The position numbers were made by a program, and so were the translations under genes. From Vogesella mureinivorans (GTDB lineage Bacteria > Pseudomonadota > Gammaproteobacteria > Burkholderiales > Chromobacteriaceae): 64,000 bases of DNA. Each line of letters begins with the position of its first letter. Position 1 is the first letter of the stretch. Below the pieces are notes generated by a model. The model was not told where the DNA came from. It saw nothing but the letters and a program-made list of their open reading frames with translations, and searched no databases. The stretch lies in the NCBI RefSeq assembly GCF_007644035.1, contig NZ_VMTV02000909.1, positions 62,001-126,000 on the forward strand, read 5' to 3'. Below, one piece after another: positions 36,237 through 45,273 of the stretch.

Positions 36237-38528
36237 ATGACCCCTAGCGAGCACGCCCCGGCCAACACTGGTTTTTTTCGCATCCGGCAATGGCCACACC
36301 TTGTCAAAGAGCTGCCCTGGCGGGTAAAAGGCGCGTTCCTGTTACTGTGGGCATTGTTGTCCATCGCCATTCTGGTGGTAGCCATCCTGCTGACCGAAGA
36401 AAGCCGGCAACAGCAGTTTGATGCGGCCAGCCTGCATATCAAGAAAACGCTGGAAGAACGCCTGCTGATCTGCGAAACCGCCGTGTACGGCTTTACCGAG
36501 CTGTCTGCGGCCAACTACGGCATGGACAAGCTGCGTTTTCGCCAGTACGCCCAAGGCATAGGCAACCGCTACCCGTATATCTATCTGATGGGTTTTCAGC
36601 CCAAAGTCAGCCTGGCCGAGCGCGAAAACTACGAAGCCTCGATCAGCTTTCAGCGTTACCAGCCGTTTTTCATCAAGGACTACCAGGGCAATGGCGACCC
36701 GGGCTGGCTGAATAACCAGCTATGGCGCCCTTCCACCGCCAGGCCGTTTTACATCCCGCTCGTGGATGCCGAGCCCCCTTCCGCCAACCAGTACAGCTTC
36801 ATGCAAGGCCTGGACATCCTGCAGGATGCCATTCTGGGCCCCGCCGTGCAGCGGGCCATCCGCAGCAGTGATATTGAAATCACCCAGCCCTACCAGATGC
36901 GCGAAGGCGGCCACGGCTTTGGCTTTGTCAAAGCCATTTACGCCGAAGGCGTAGCGCCGCCATCGCCCGACGAACGTATCAGCGCCGCCATCGGGGTGAT
37001 TACGGTAGGCATCAAGGCCGAAACGCTGCTGTCCATGCAAAGCGGCAACACCCAGCAGCTCAGCATCCGCCTGCTGCCCACCCTGCCCACGCAGACCAGC
37101 CCGGCTATCAACATCCGCCCGCCGCAAGCCGCGCACAATAGCAGCTGGCTCAGCGCATGGCTGTTTCCGGCCCGCTACACCGAGGTTTCGATAGACCGCG
37201 ACTACTTCCCGTACAAGCTTTCCATTACGCGGCCAACCTCGCCGGGGCACATCCCTTGGTCTCTGTATGTCTTGGCCATGGGTGCCTCGGCGCTGATCAA
37301 CGCCTTGCTGATGCTGATCGCCGCCTCGCAACACAACGAGCGCATGCAGCGCGAGCACTATCACGACACCCTGCACCGCGAACGGCAGCAGGCCATGGTG
37401 ACGCTGGAAAATATTGACGATGCCGTACTGGTGATGAGCCGCGGCCTGCAAGTGGAATACCTGAACCCCAAGGCGGCACTGCTACTGAATACGGCCGCAG
37501 CGCTGGCCATTGGCCGGCAAATGAGCGAGCTATGGCGCCTGCGCTTCGACCTGGCCAGGGAAGCCATGCTGGACCCACTGCAAAGCTGCCTGGCCAGCGG
37601 CCAAAAAGTCGACCTGCCAGAAAACGCCTACATCGACCAGGGCGGCAAAGTGTTCTACGTAGAAGGTACCGTCTCGCCGCTGCCAGGCGCGGATGGCCTC
37701 ATGCGCGGGCTGGTGATTACCTTTCGCGACATGGCACCACTGCGCCAGCGCATGGCCGAGGCACTGGAACGCAGCGAAGAGCGGCTAAAGCAGCACCAAG
37801 CCGAGCTGGCCCGCGTGGCGCGTATCAATACCCTGGGCGAAATGACCTCAGGCATTGCCCACGAAATCAACCAGCCGCTGTCGGCCATTGTCAGCTACAA
37901 CGAAGCCTGCCTGGGGATGCTGGAAGACGAAGAGCCAGACCGCATCCTGCTCATTACCGCCTTGCGTTCATCGGTAAAGCAGGCGCAACGGGCTGGGCAT
38001 ATCGTGAAAAAACTAAGAGAATTCGTGGCCAGCAAACAGGCCGAGTTCTCGGCGGTAGACCTGAACCAGGCGGTGCTGAACATTGTGACCCTGATCGAGC
38101 CCGAGCTGCGCGGCCATCAGGTACAGGTAAAAACCGACCTGGCCAGCGCCCTGCCACTGGTGTTTGCCGATACCATCCAGGTAGAGCAAGTCATCCTGAA
38201 CCTGTGCAAAAATGCCATGGAAGCCATGATGGAAACCCCGGGCGAGCACCGGCTGTTCCTGTATAGCGAACAGCGTGGCAACCGCGTACGCGTTGGCGTG
38301 CGGGACAATGGCCCCGGCATGCCGGAAGACGTGCTCAAGCGCATATTCCAGCCGTTTTTCAGCTCCAAGGCGCAGGGCATGGGGCTGGGGCTCACCATCA
38401 GCCACACCATCATTGAAAACATGGAAGGCGTGCTGTGCGCGGACAACCTGCCCTCTGGCGGCGCAGAGTTTTATTTTGAACTACCGGTAATGACTACCCC
38501 CTATGAAAGCGAAGGAGTAAGCGTGTAA
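36237..38528 (+). CDS. Sensor histidine kinase with extracytoplasmic CHASE domain and PAS domain
   Basis: 763 residues. A membrane segment at about 30-52 and a second at about 340-365 bracket a periplasmic CHASE-type sensor (YPYIYLMGFQPKVSLAERENYE). A PAS domain follows (about 385-490), then a coiled coil and the dimerisation domain with phospho-accepting His542 in GIAHEINQPLSAIVSYNEACL, a DctB/FixL-like H box. The ATPase domain has N (LNLCKNAMEAM), G1 (RDNGPGMP), F (FFSSKAQGMGLGL) and G2 features. The stop overlaps the response-regulator start (TAATG), so the pair is co-translated. Ligand not predictable. Confidence 0.93.
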   Translation: MTPSEHAPANTGFFRIRQWPHLVKELPWRVKGAFLLLWALLSIAILVVAILLTEESRQQQFDAASLHIKKTLEERLLICETAVYGFTELSAANYGMDKLRFRQYAQGIGNRYPYIYLMGFQPKVSLAERENYEASISFQRYQPFFIKDYQGNGDPGWLNNQLWRPSTARPFYIPLVDAEPPSANQYSFMQGLDILQDAILGPAVQRAIRSSDIEITQPYQMREGGHGFGFVKAIYAEGVAPPSPDERISAAIGVITVGIKAETLLSMQSGNTQQLSIRLLPTLPTQTSPAINIRPPQAAHNSSWLSAWLFPARYTEVSIDRDYFPYKLSITRPTSPGHIPWSLYVLAMGASALINALLMLIAASQHNERMQREHYHDTLHRERQQAMVTLENIDDAVLVMSRGLQVEYLNPKAALLLNTAAALAIGRQMSELWRLRFDLAREAMLDPLQSCLASGQKVDLPENAYIDQGGKVFYVEGTVSPLPGADGLMRGLVITFRDMAPLRQRMAEALERSEERLKQHQAELARVARINTLGEMTSGIAHEINQPLSAIVSYNEACLGMLEDEEPDRILLITALRSSVKQAQRAGHIVKKLREFVASKQAEFSAVDLNQAVLNIVTLIEPELRGHQVQVKTDLASALPLVFADTIQVEQVILNLCKNAMEAMMETPGEHRLFLYSEQRGNRVRVGVRDNGPGMPEDVLKRIFQPFFSSKAQGMGLGLTISHTIIENMEGVLCADNLPSGGAEFYFELPVMTTPYESEGVSV

Positions 38529-39175
38529 TGGCATCCATGACCCCAACGATTTTTGTCATCGATGACGACCCGGCCGTAAGGGACTCGCTCGCTTTGCTCA
38601 TCGGCACCCAGGGCTTGCGCGTACAAACCTTCGAGCACGCCGAAGCCTTTCTGGACAAATTCCGCCCGGACGAAATCGGCTGCCTGGTGCTGGATATCCG
38701 CATGCCGCAAACCTCCGGCCTGGCGCTGCAGGACATGCTGAACCTGCAAAACATCCAGATGCCCATCATCTTCATTACCGGCCATGGCGACCTGGAAGAA
38801 TGCCGCCGCGCGTTTCGCGGTGGTGCGGTCGATTTCCTGACCAAGCCGATTAACGCCGTACAGCTGCTGGAAAGCCTGAAAAAAGCCATCCGCATCAGCA
38901 TCCAGCAGCAAAAGCAAGAAGCAGAAACCCAGGAAGTGCGCCAGAAGCTGGAGCGCATTACCGAGCGCGAGCGCCTGATTCTGCGCTATGTGGCCGAAGG
39001 CCGCTCCAGCAAGGAAATCGCCCGCGAGCTGGCGCTGTCGCCGCGCACGGTGGAAGCCCACCGCGCCAAACTGTTTGAAAAACTGGACATCAACTCGCTG
39101 GCCGAGCTGGTGCGTTTTTACCTGAAGGCACTGGACGCCGTACAACCCGTGCCCGCGCAAGACACTACACCATGA
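38528..39175 (+). CDS. FixJ/NarL-type response regulator
   Basis: 215 residues. Receiver domain with the acidic pair IDDDP, phospho-acceptor Asp56 (CLVLDIRMP), Thr in FITGHGD and Lys in FLTKPIN. A linker helix leads to a LuxR-type HTH at the C-terminus (ITERERLILRYVAEGRSSKEIAREL, then SPRTVEAHRAKLFEKLDI). This FixJ/TodT layout matches the upstream kinase. ATG at 38528 is inside the kinase stop. A second ATG three codons in is possible. The stop overlaps nadK by 4 nt. Target promoters are unknown. Confidence 0.93.
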   Translation: MASMTPTIFVIDDDPAVRDSLALLIGTQGLRVQTFEHAEAFLDKFRPDEIGCLVLDIRMPQTSGLALQDMLNLQNIQMPIIFITGHGDLEECRRAFRGGAVDFLTKPINAVQLLESLKKAIRISIQQQKQEAETQEVRQKLERITERERLILRYVAEGRSSKEIARELALSPRTVEAHRAKLFEKLDINSLAELVRFYLKALDAVQPVPAQDTTP

Positions 39176-40047
39176 CCCGTCTGTTCAACAAAATCGGCCT
39201 GGTGGCACGCCACAGCAAGCCGCAGATCATCGAATCGCTGCTGAAGTTGGCCGCACACCTGACCAGCCGTGGCTTTCATATCGTCGTAGACGCCGAAAGC
39301 TGCGCCGGGCTGGAAAGCGGCAACTACCCGGTAGTAGAGCGTGTCGACCTGGGCAAGCTGGCCGACCTGGTTATCGTGCTGGGCGGCGATGGCACCATGC
39401 TGTCGGTCGCCCGCGTGCTGGCGCCCTATCGCGTACCGCTGGTTGGCATCAACCAGGGGCGGCTGGGCTTCATGACCGATATCTCGCTGCACGAAATGCT
39501 GGACGCCATCGACCGCATTCTGGATGGCCAGTTCGTGCCCGAAGAGCGCATCCTGCTGCAGGCCTCGGTGATACGCGAAGACGCCGAAATCGCCAGCGCG
39601 CTGGCCTTTAACGATGTGGTGATCAGCCGCGGTGCGCTGGGCGCCATGATCGAGTTCGAGGTGTTTGTGGACAACCAGTTTGTCTACAGCCAGCGCTCCG
39701 ATGGCCTGATCATCAGCACGCCTACCGGCTCCACGGCGTACTCGCTGGCGTCCGGCGGGCCCATCCTGCACCCCACCCTGCAAGCGGTAGCGCTGGTGCC
39801 GATCTGCCCGCAGTCTCTCAGCAACCGCCCTATTGCCATCAGCAATAGCTGCGAGGTGGCCTTCATGCTCACGCGCGGCCTGGACGCCCGCGTGCATTTC
39901 GACGGCCAGTCGCACTGCGACCTGATGGAAATGGACCGCGTCATCGTGCGCAGCTACCGCAACACGCTGAAGCTGCTGCACCCCATCGGCTACAACTACT
40001 ACGACATGCTGCGGCACAAGCTCCACTGGGGCGAGCGCCTGCTGTGA
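39172..40047 (+). CDS. nadK: NAD kinase
   Basis: Phosphorylates NAD to NADP. 291 residues. Motifs: LGGDGTML with catalytic Asp73, NQGRLGFMTDI, LAFNDVVISRGA and STPTGSTAYSLASGGPI. The ATG at 39172 overlaps the response-regulator stop (ATGA), so NADP synthesis is at least partly coupled to expression of the two-component pair. recN follows after 9 bp. One repeated 10-mer lies in frame at 39246. Confidence 0.97.
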   Translation: MTRLFNKIGLVARHSKPQIIESLLKLAAHLTSRGFHIVVDAESCAGLESGNYPVVERVDLGKLADLVIVLGGDGTMLSVARVLAPYRVPLVGINQGRLGFMTDISLHEMLDAIDRILDGQFVPEERILLQASVIREDAEIASALAFNDVVISRGALGAMIEFEVFVDNQFVYSQRSDGLIISTPTGSTAYSLASGGPILHPTLQAVALVPICPQSLSNRPIAISNSCEVAFMLTRGLDARVHFDGQSHCDLMEMDRVIVRSYRNTLKLLHPIGYNYYDMLRHKLHWGERLL

Positions 40048-40056
40048 GATAACACC

Positions 40057-41718
40057 ATGCTGCTTACGCTCAACGTCAAAGACTTTGTCATCGTGGACCA
40101 GCTGCAGCTGGAGTTCGAGCCCGGCTTTACCGTACTGACCGGTGAAACCGGCGCCGGCAAATCCATCATGCTGGACGCGCTGGGCCTGCTGCTGGGCGAC
40201 CGCGCCGAGGCAGGCCAGATACGCGACGGCGCCGACCGTGCCGAAATCAGCGCCAGCTTCGATATCGCCCGCCAGCCCGACCTGCAAGCCTGGCTGGCCG
40301 ACAACGCCCTGTCCGGCGACGATAGCGAGCTGCTGATCCGCCGCCTGGTAGACCGCAATGGCCGTTCGCGCAGCTTTATCAATGGCCAGCAAGCTACCCA
40401 GGCCCAACTCAAGGCCATCGGCGAATACCTGGTAGACATCCACGGCCAACACGCGCACCAGTCGCTGGTACGGCCCGAGATGCAACGCGGCCTGCTGGAC
40501 GCCTACGCCGGCGCCAGCCAGCTATCGCGGGACGTGCGCGCCGCCTGGCAAGACTGGCAGCACGCCCGCAAAGCGCGCGAAGACGCCGAAAAGCGCCTGC
40601 GCGAGTCCGAAGTGGAACGCGAACGCCTGACCTGGCAGATCGGCGAGCTGGCCGAGCTGGCGCTGCAAGCCGACGAATGGCCGCAGCTGAACCAGCAGCA
40701 CTCGCGCCTGGCCAACGCGGCCGAGCTGGCGCAGTCGGCGCAGTCGGCGGTGGATGTGTTGTCCGACATGGACGGCAACTGCCTGTCGCTGCTATCGCAG
40801 GTACAAAACCGGCTGGGCAAGCTGTCCGGCTTCGACCCGCGCCTGGCCGAATCGCTGGCGCTGCTGGACTCGGTAGACGCCGAGCTGCGCGAGGTGGTGT
40901 ACAGCCTGCGCGACTACGGCAGCAGCTTCGACGACGACCCGCAGCAGCTGGTGCAGGTCGAAGCGCGCATCGACGCGCTGATGAGCATGGCGCGCAAGTA
41001 CCGCTGCCAGCCGGAAGACCTGATCAAAAAACTGGCCGACTGGGAAACACAGTTGGCCGCACTGGAAGCCGCCACCGACCAGGAAGCCCTGGCCACCGCC
41101 GAAGCCGCCGCACTGGCGCGCTACCGTGCGCAGGCCGAAAGCCTGTCTGGCAAACGCCGCCAGGCGGCCAGCGAGCTATCGGCACGCATCAGCACCGAGA
41201 TGCAGCGCCTGGCCATGGAAGGCGCCCGCTTTGCCATCGAGCTCTCCGCCGCCAGCGAGCCCACCGCCCACGGCCTGGAAACCATCGAATACCTGGTGGC
41301 GGCCAACCAGGGCAGCACGCTACGCCCGCTGGCCAAGGTAGCGTCCGGCGGCGAGCTGTCGCGCATCAGCCTGGCCATGCAGGTGGTGATCAGCCAGGTG
41401 GCCAGCGTACCAACGCTGATTTTTGACGAGGTGGATGTCGGTATAGGCGGCCGCGTAGCCGAGGTGGTGGGCAAGCTGCTCAAGCAGCTGGGCCAGCGCT
41501 ACCAGGTGCTGTGCGTCACCCACCTGCCGCAGGTTGCCTCGTGTGGTGACCAGCACTGGCGCGTGAGCAAAAGCAGCGCTGACGGGCGCACGGTCAGCCG
41601 CATCAGCCCGCTGGACGGCGAAGGCCGTGTGCTGGAAATTGCCCGCATGCTGGGCGGCGAAGACATTACCGCCACCACGCGCCAGCACGCCAGCGAGATG
41701 CTGGACAGCAACGCCTGA
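40057..41718 (+). CDS. recN: DNA repair protein RecN
   Basis: SMC-like ATPase for double-strand break repair. 553 residues, family length. Walker A GETGAGKS at residues 29-36 after the typical start LLTLNVKDFVIVDQLQLEF; signature ASGGELSRISLAMQ and Walker B LIFDEVDVGIGGRVAEVVG near the C-terminus, with a coiled-coil middle. nadK-recN is a common bacterial neighbourhood. Ends at a 20-bp perfect hairpin. Confidence 0.97.
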   Translation: MLLTLNVKDFVIVDQLQLEFEPGFTVLTGETGAGKSIMLDALGLLLGDRAEAGQIRDGADRAEISASFDIARQPDLQAWLADNALSGDDSELLIRRLVDRNGRSRSFINGQQATQAQLKAIGEYLVDIHGQHAHQSLVRPEMQRGLLDAYAGASQLSRDVRAAWQDWQHARKAREDAEKRLRESEVERERLTWQIGELAELALQADEWPQLNQQHSRLANAAELAQSAQSAVDVLSDMDGNCLSLLSQVQNRLGKLSGFDPRLAESLALLDSVDAELREVVYSLRDYGSSFDDDPQQLVQVEARIDALMSMARKYRCQPEDLIKKLADWETQLAALEAATDQEALATAEAAALARYRAQAESLSGKRRQAASELSARISTEMQRLAMEGARFAIELSAASEPTAHGLETIEYLVAANQGSTLRPLAKVASGGELSRISLAMQVVISQVASVPTLIFDEVDVGIGGRVAEVVGKLLKQLGQRYQVLCVTHLPQVASCGDQHWRVSKSSADGRTVSRISPLDGEGRVLEIARMLGGEDITATTRQHASEMLDSNA

Positions 41719-41735
41719 GCACGCCGCGCAAGGCA

Positions 41736-41778
41736 AAAGCCCAAGGGCCTGTCGCCATGCGACAGGCCCTTGGGCTTT
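41736..41778. terminator. Long perfect hairpin between convergent genes
   Basis: A 20-bp perfect stem with a CAT loop between recN and the convergent zinc-ribbon gene. AAA at one end and TTT at the other; no long T run. One of the longest perfect stems in the window and probably a bidirectional terminator. Confidence 0.75.
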
Positions 41779-41803
41779 GCTGGGGATCACCCCGTCAAGC
41801 GCC

Positions 41804-43714
41804 TCAGCCAGCCGCTGGTACAGCAGGTAGCAGTGGCACCACCACAGCGGCGGCCTTGCGTAGCTGCTGCTCTGCCAGCGCCGGCTGGCGGGCGCGCAGG
41901 TAATACTGTGCCAGCCGCGTACTACACGCCACACTCAGCGCCAGCATCTGCTCGTCGCGGCCTTCGCTACCGGTGAGTGCGGCGGCCACGCGCTGCTGGT
42001 ACAGCGTGCTGGCGTCTGCCATGCCTGCCGCCGCGGCCATGGTCGCCATGGCACTGTATAGCGGCGCCTGCATGCTGGCCTGCTGTGCGGCCACGGTGGC
42101 GTCCAGTTGTGTCAGCAAGGGCGCTACCGCCAGCGCGCCTTGGTGGTCGGCTAGCGCGCCCAGTGCGGTATCACCCTTAGCCGCGGCCTGCACGGTTTGT
42201 GCATACGCCTGCTGCAGCTGCTGCGCCGCGGCCGGCGCATTGCCTGCGGCCAACTCGCCCTGGCTACGCAACAGGCCAAACACCGGCCCGGGCGTGGCAG
42301 CGTGGCTGGCCTGCAGCTGGCTTAGCAGGGGTTTGACCTCGGCCCAGCGCCCCTTGGCCGCATTGGCCTGCAGGGCATTAAGCAGCGCTTGCGCGTGCCA
42401 GCGCTGCAGCTGGCTGGTGGTGTAATCGCGCATGACGGCACCGGACAGCTGCGGCAGCTGGGCCTTGGCTTTATCCAGCCAGGCTTGCCAGGCGGCGGCA
42501 GATAGCTGCGGGCTGGCTGCCAGCATGCTGGCGACCCGCGCATAGAACAGGGCGGCATCTTGTGGTTTGAGCTGGCCCGCCTCGGTGGCCAGCTCGTCCA
42601 GCGCTTGCGTGCTGATGCCACCAGGGCGTTGCAGCAGTGTCCAGGCGCTGGCCAGCAGCTCGGCGCTGCGGGCACTGCCCGCCTGGTAGCCAGGCGTGGC
42701 TTGCAGGCGGGCCAAGAGCTCGTTGGCGCGCTGCGCCTGGCCGCTTTCGGCCAGCGCCACCACCAGCGCGAGCGCCAGATTTTGTTTTTCGCCCAATGCG
42801 GCACCGGTTTGAGCCGACACCTTCTGCACGCTGGCGGCCACCCCTTGCCACTCGCCACTGCCGCCCGCTACGCCCGCCACCGGCGTGGTGAGCAGCGAAT
42901 CACTGCTGCCCTGCGCCAGCGCCGCGCCGTCCGGCGACTGGGCGAAGGCTTCCAGGTCGGCCGGCTGGCCGGCCAGCCCGCCCCCCATGATCTGGTTCAG
43001 CATGCCCTGCGCCAGCGCTGCCCGCTGCTCGGGCGCCAGCGCCTGGCCGGATGGCGCAGCCAGGCGGTAGCCGCCAAAAAACGCCGCACCCAGCAAGACG
43101 ACGATACTGCCAGCGCGCAACACGCCGCGGCTGCCACGGAAAAACGCCAGCCACGGCTGGTGCAGGCCCAGTTCTTTTTCCAGCTCGGCGCGGATGCGGT
43201 TACGCAGCGCGCGCTCGCTGTCTTCCTGGCTTTGGCGGCTGCCCAGCTCGCCTTCGCGCTGCAAGCGGGCGTTCAGTTTGCGCAGTTCTTCCTCGCGTAT
43301 CTGCTTGAGGCGCAGCTTTTCCGGGTCGATCTTATCCAGATAGATATGGCAATACGGGCATTGGCGCTGTGGGGTTGGCCGCATCATGCGCTGGCAGCCA
43401 GGGCATTCGCTGTCGGCCAGGGTGGCGTTTTTGTCCAGCAGCGCCAGCGCCGGTTTCATTTCTACCTGAAAGCCGGCATCGCGGAAGTTCTGGGCGGTGC
43501 GCTCGGCTTCGTCCTGCGGGATGTCGGCCTTGATACGGGTGGCGCCGCGCTGCTCCAGGTGCTGCATCAGGCGTGCTGCTTTTTCCTGACCCAGCTGCAG
43601 GTGGGTGCTGGCTTGCTGCTGCAGCTGCGCCATGTCGGGGGATTCGGGCAGGCGGACGATCAGGTCGTAGCGGCTGGCGGGGGTGTGTTCGTCTGTAGTG
43701 TGCTGTGCGTTCAT
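41804..43714 (-). CDS. Zinc-ribbon membrane protein with helical repeat domain, function unknown
   Basis: 636 residues from the ATG at 43714; the longer open frame lacks a ribosome site. The first 85 or so residues form a small alpha/beta domain (RYDLIVRLPESPDMAQLQQQ). A four-Cys zinc ribbon follows (CPGCQRMM, CPYCHIYL), then a charged coiled coil rich in Glu/Arg/Lys and one membrane segment at about residue 200 (AGSIVVLLGAAFFGGYRLA). The remaining 400 residues are Ala/Gln/Leu-rich helical hairpins suggesting TPR-like repeats. No family name is secure. Probably an inner-membrane scaffold with its ribbon in the cytoplasm. Confidence 0.7.
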   Translation of the reverse strand: MNAQHTTDEHTPASRYDLIVRLPESPDMAQLQQQASTHLQLGQEKAARLMQHLEQRGATRIKADIPQDEAERTAQNFRDAGFQVEMKPALALLDKNATLADSECPGCQRMMRPTPQRQCPYCHIYLDKIDPEKLRLKQIREEELRKLNARLQREGELGSRQSQEDSERALRNRIRAELEKELGLHQPWLAFFRGSRGVLRAGSIVVLLGAAFFGGYRLAAPSGQALAPEQRAALAQGMLNQIMGGGLAGQPADLEAFAQSPDGAALAQGSSDSLLTTPVAGVAGGSGEWQGVAASVQKVSAQTGAALGEKQNLALALVVALAESGQAQRANELLARLQATPGYQAGSARSAELLASAWTLLQRPGGISTQALDELATEAGQLKPQDAALFYARVASMLAASPQLSAAAWQAWLDKAKAQLPQLSGAVMRDYTTSQLQRWHAQALLNALQANAAKGRWAEVKPLLSQLQASHAATPGPVFGLLRSQGELAAGNAPAAAQQLQQAYAQTVQAAAKGDTALGALADHQGALAVAPLLTQLDATVAAQQASMQAPLYSAMATMAAAAGMADASTLYQQRVAAALTGSEGRDEQMLALSVACSTRLAQYYLRARQPALAEQQLRKAAAVVVPLLPAVPAAG

Positions 43715-43829
43715 GTCGTGCAGCCGGCGTGGGGGTGCAATAGTGTAGCAAACGCGCGGCAAAACACCACATTTCAATAGCATAGCCCCAAGCTGGCAGC
43801 GGGCTGCGTGCCGGCCCGGGGCCAGCTAG

Positions 43830-45197
43830 CTAGCGCATGGACACCGCCGTGGCAAACTGGTCTACCGCCTGCACCAGGCGGTCCACATCGGTCACACGCG
43901 TATCCGGGCACACCAGAATCATGTTGTGGAACGGTGTAATCAGCAGGCCGCGGTTCAGCAGAAACAGGTGCACGATGTGCTCCAGCTCGCCATCCAGAAT
44001 GGCGTCGGCTTCGCTGCCGTTGCGCGGGGGCGTGGCGGTGAACTGGAACTCGGTACGCGCCCCCACCTGGGTCACACACCACGGCAGCTGGTGGCGGGCG
44101 ATCACGTCGCGCAGGCCTGCGGCCAACCTTTCGGCCAGGCCGAACATATGCTGGTAGGCGGTATCGGTCATCACCTGGGCCAGGTTGGCGCGCATGGCGG
44201 CCATGGCCAGCAGGTTGGCGGTCAGCGTGGTGCCAATGCCGCTATGCCCGGCCGGTGCCTGGCGCTTGGCCGCTTCGGCGCGGCGTGCGACATCTTCGGT
44301 AAAGCCGTACACCGCGCATGGCACGCCGCCGGCGACCGGCTTGCCCACCACAAACAGGTCTGGCTGCAGGCCGTGGGCGCCGGTGTAACCGCTGGGGCCG
44401 CTGCTGATGGTGTGGGTTTCGTCTATCAGCAGCAGCGTGCCGTACTGACGGCACAGCGCCTGCGCCTGCTGCCAGAAACCGGGCGCGGGCAGCACCATGC
44501 CGATATTGGTCATGGCCGGCTCGGCCAGCAGGCAGGCCACCTGCCCGTCCTGCAGCGCGGCTTCCAGCGCGGCCAGGTCGTTGAATTCGATGCTGCGCGT
44601 GTGCTGCGTAATGTCGTACACCTGACCCAGCAGGCTGTCGCGGGTTTGCGGCTGGCCGTCTACCAGGTCGACAAACACGTCGTCCACCGTGCCGTGGTAG
44701 CAACCATTAAAGATCAACACCTGGCTGCGGCCGGTGATGGCACGTGCCCAGCGGATGGCAAAGCGGTTGGCGTCGGACGCCGACAGCGCAAACTGCCAGT
44801 ACGGCAGGCCAAAGCGGCGCGCCAGCTCCTCGGCTACCCACACGCCGTCGGCGCTGGGCAGCATGGCGGTGTAGCCGCGCTGCGCCTGGCGGGCGATGGC
44901 GTCGGCCACCGGCTGCGGGCTATGGCCGAACATGGCGCCGGTGTCGCCCAGGCAAAAATCCACGTAGTCGTGGCCGTCCACATCGCGAAAACGTGCGCCG
45001 CGTGCCTCATCGACATACAGCGAAAACGGCGTGGACCAGTCGTTCATCCAGTGCAGCGGCACACCAAAGAGCAGATGGTTGGCCGCATCGGCAGACAGCG
45101 CGCGCGAGCGCGGCATGCGGGCGATAAAGGCATCGCGTTCGGCGGCCATCAGGGTCTGGGCTTTGTCCCAGTCTATGCCGTGGCGGGATGGGGTCAT
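43830..45197 (-). CDS. Class-III PLP aminotransferase (glutamate-1-semialdehyde / aspartate aminotransferase family)
   Basis: 455 residues from the ATG at 45197, with AAAGGAG four bases upstream; a 46-codon in-frame extension is not supported. Fold-type I motifs: FCLGDTGAMFGHSPQPV, FNGCYHGTVDDVF, LLIDETHTISSGPSGYTG (Asp/Glu at the PLP ring) and VVGKPVAGGVPCAVYG with the Schiff-base Lys. The substrate amine is not known. It lies 76 bp downstream of a glutamine-synthetase-like gene on the same strand, so both probably act in one amine or amino-acid catabolic route controlled by the divergent GntR regulator. Confidence 0.88.
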   Translation of the reverse strand: MTPSRHGIDWDKAQTLMAAERDAFIARMPRSRALSADAANHLLFGVPLHWMNDWSTPFSLYVDEARGARFRDVDGHDYVDFCLGDTGAMFGHSPQPVADAIARQAQRGYTAMLPSADGVWVAEELARRFGLPYWQFALSASDANRFAIRWARAITGRSQVLIFNGCYHGTVDDVFVDLVDGQPQTRDSLLGQVYDITQHTRSIEFNDLAALEAALQDGQVACLLAEPAMTNIGMVLPAPGFWQQAQALCRQYGTLLLIDETHTISSGPSGYTGAHGLQPDLFVVGKPVAGGVPCAVYGFTEDVARRAEAAKRQAPAGHSGIGTTLTANLLAMAAMRANLAQVMTDTAYQHMFGLAERLAAGLRDVIARHQLPWCVTQVGARTEFQFTATPPRNGSEADAILDGELEHIVHLFLLNRGLLITPFHNMILVCPDTRVTDVDRLVQAVDQFATAVSMR

Positions 45198-45223
45198 GGT
45201 GTGCTCCTTTGTCTTGCCCATGC

Positions 45224-45233
45224 TGCGGCCAAC
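45224..45233 (-). repeat. Uptake-sequence-like 10-mer GTTGGCCGCA (intergenic copy)
   Basis: TGCGGCCAAC on the plus strand, in the 76-bp gap between the glutamine-synthetase-like gene and the aminotransferase gene. Confidence 0.6.
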
Positions 45234-45273
45234 CTTGGGCTGCGCAGCCAGTGTTTTATCGATATCCAGAGGG

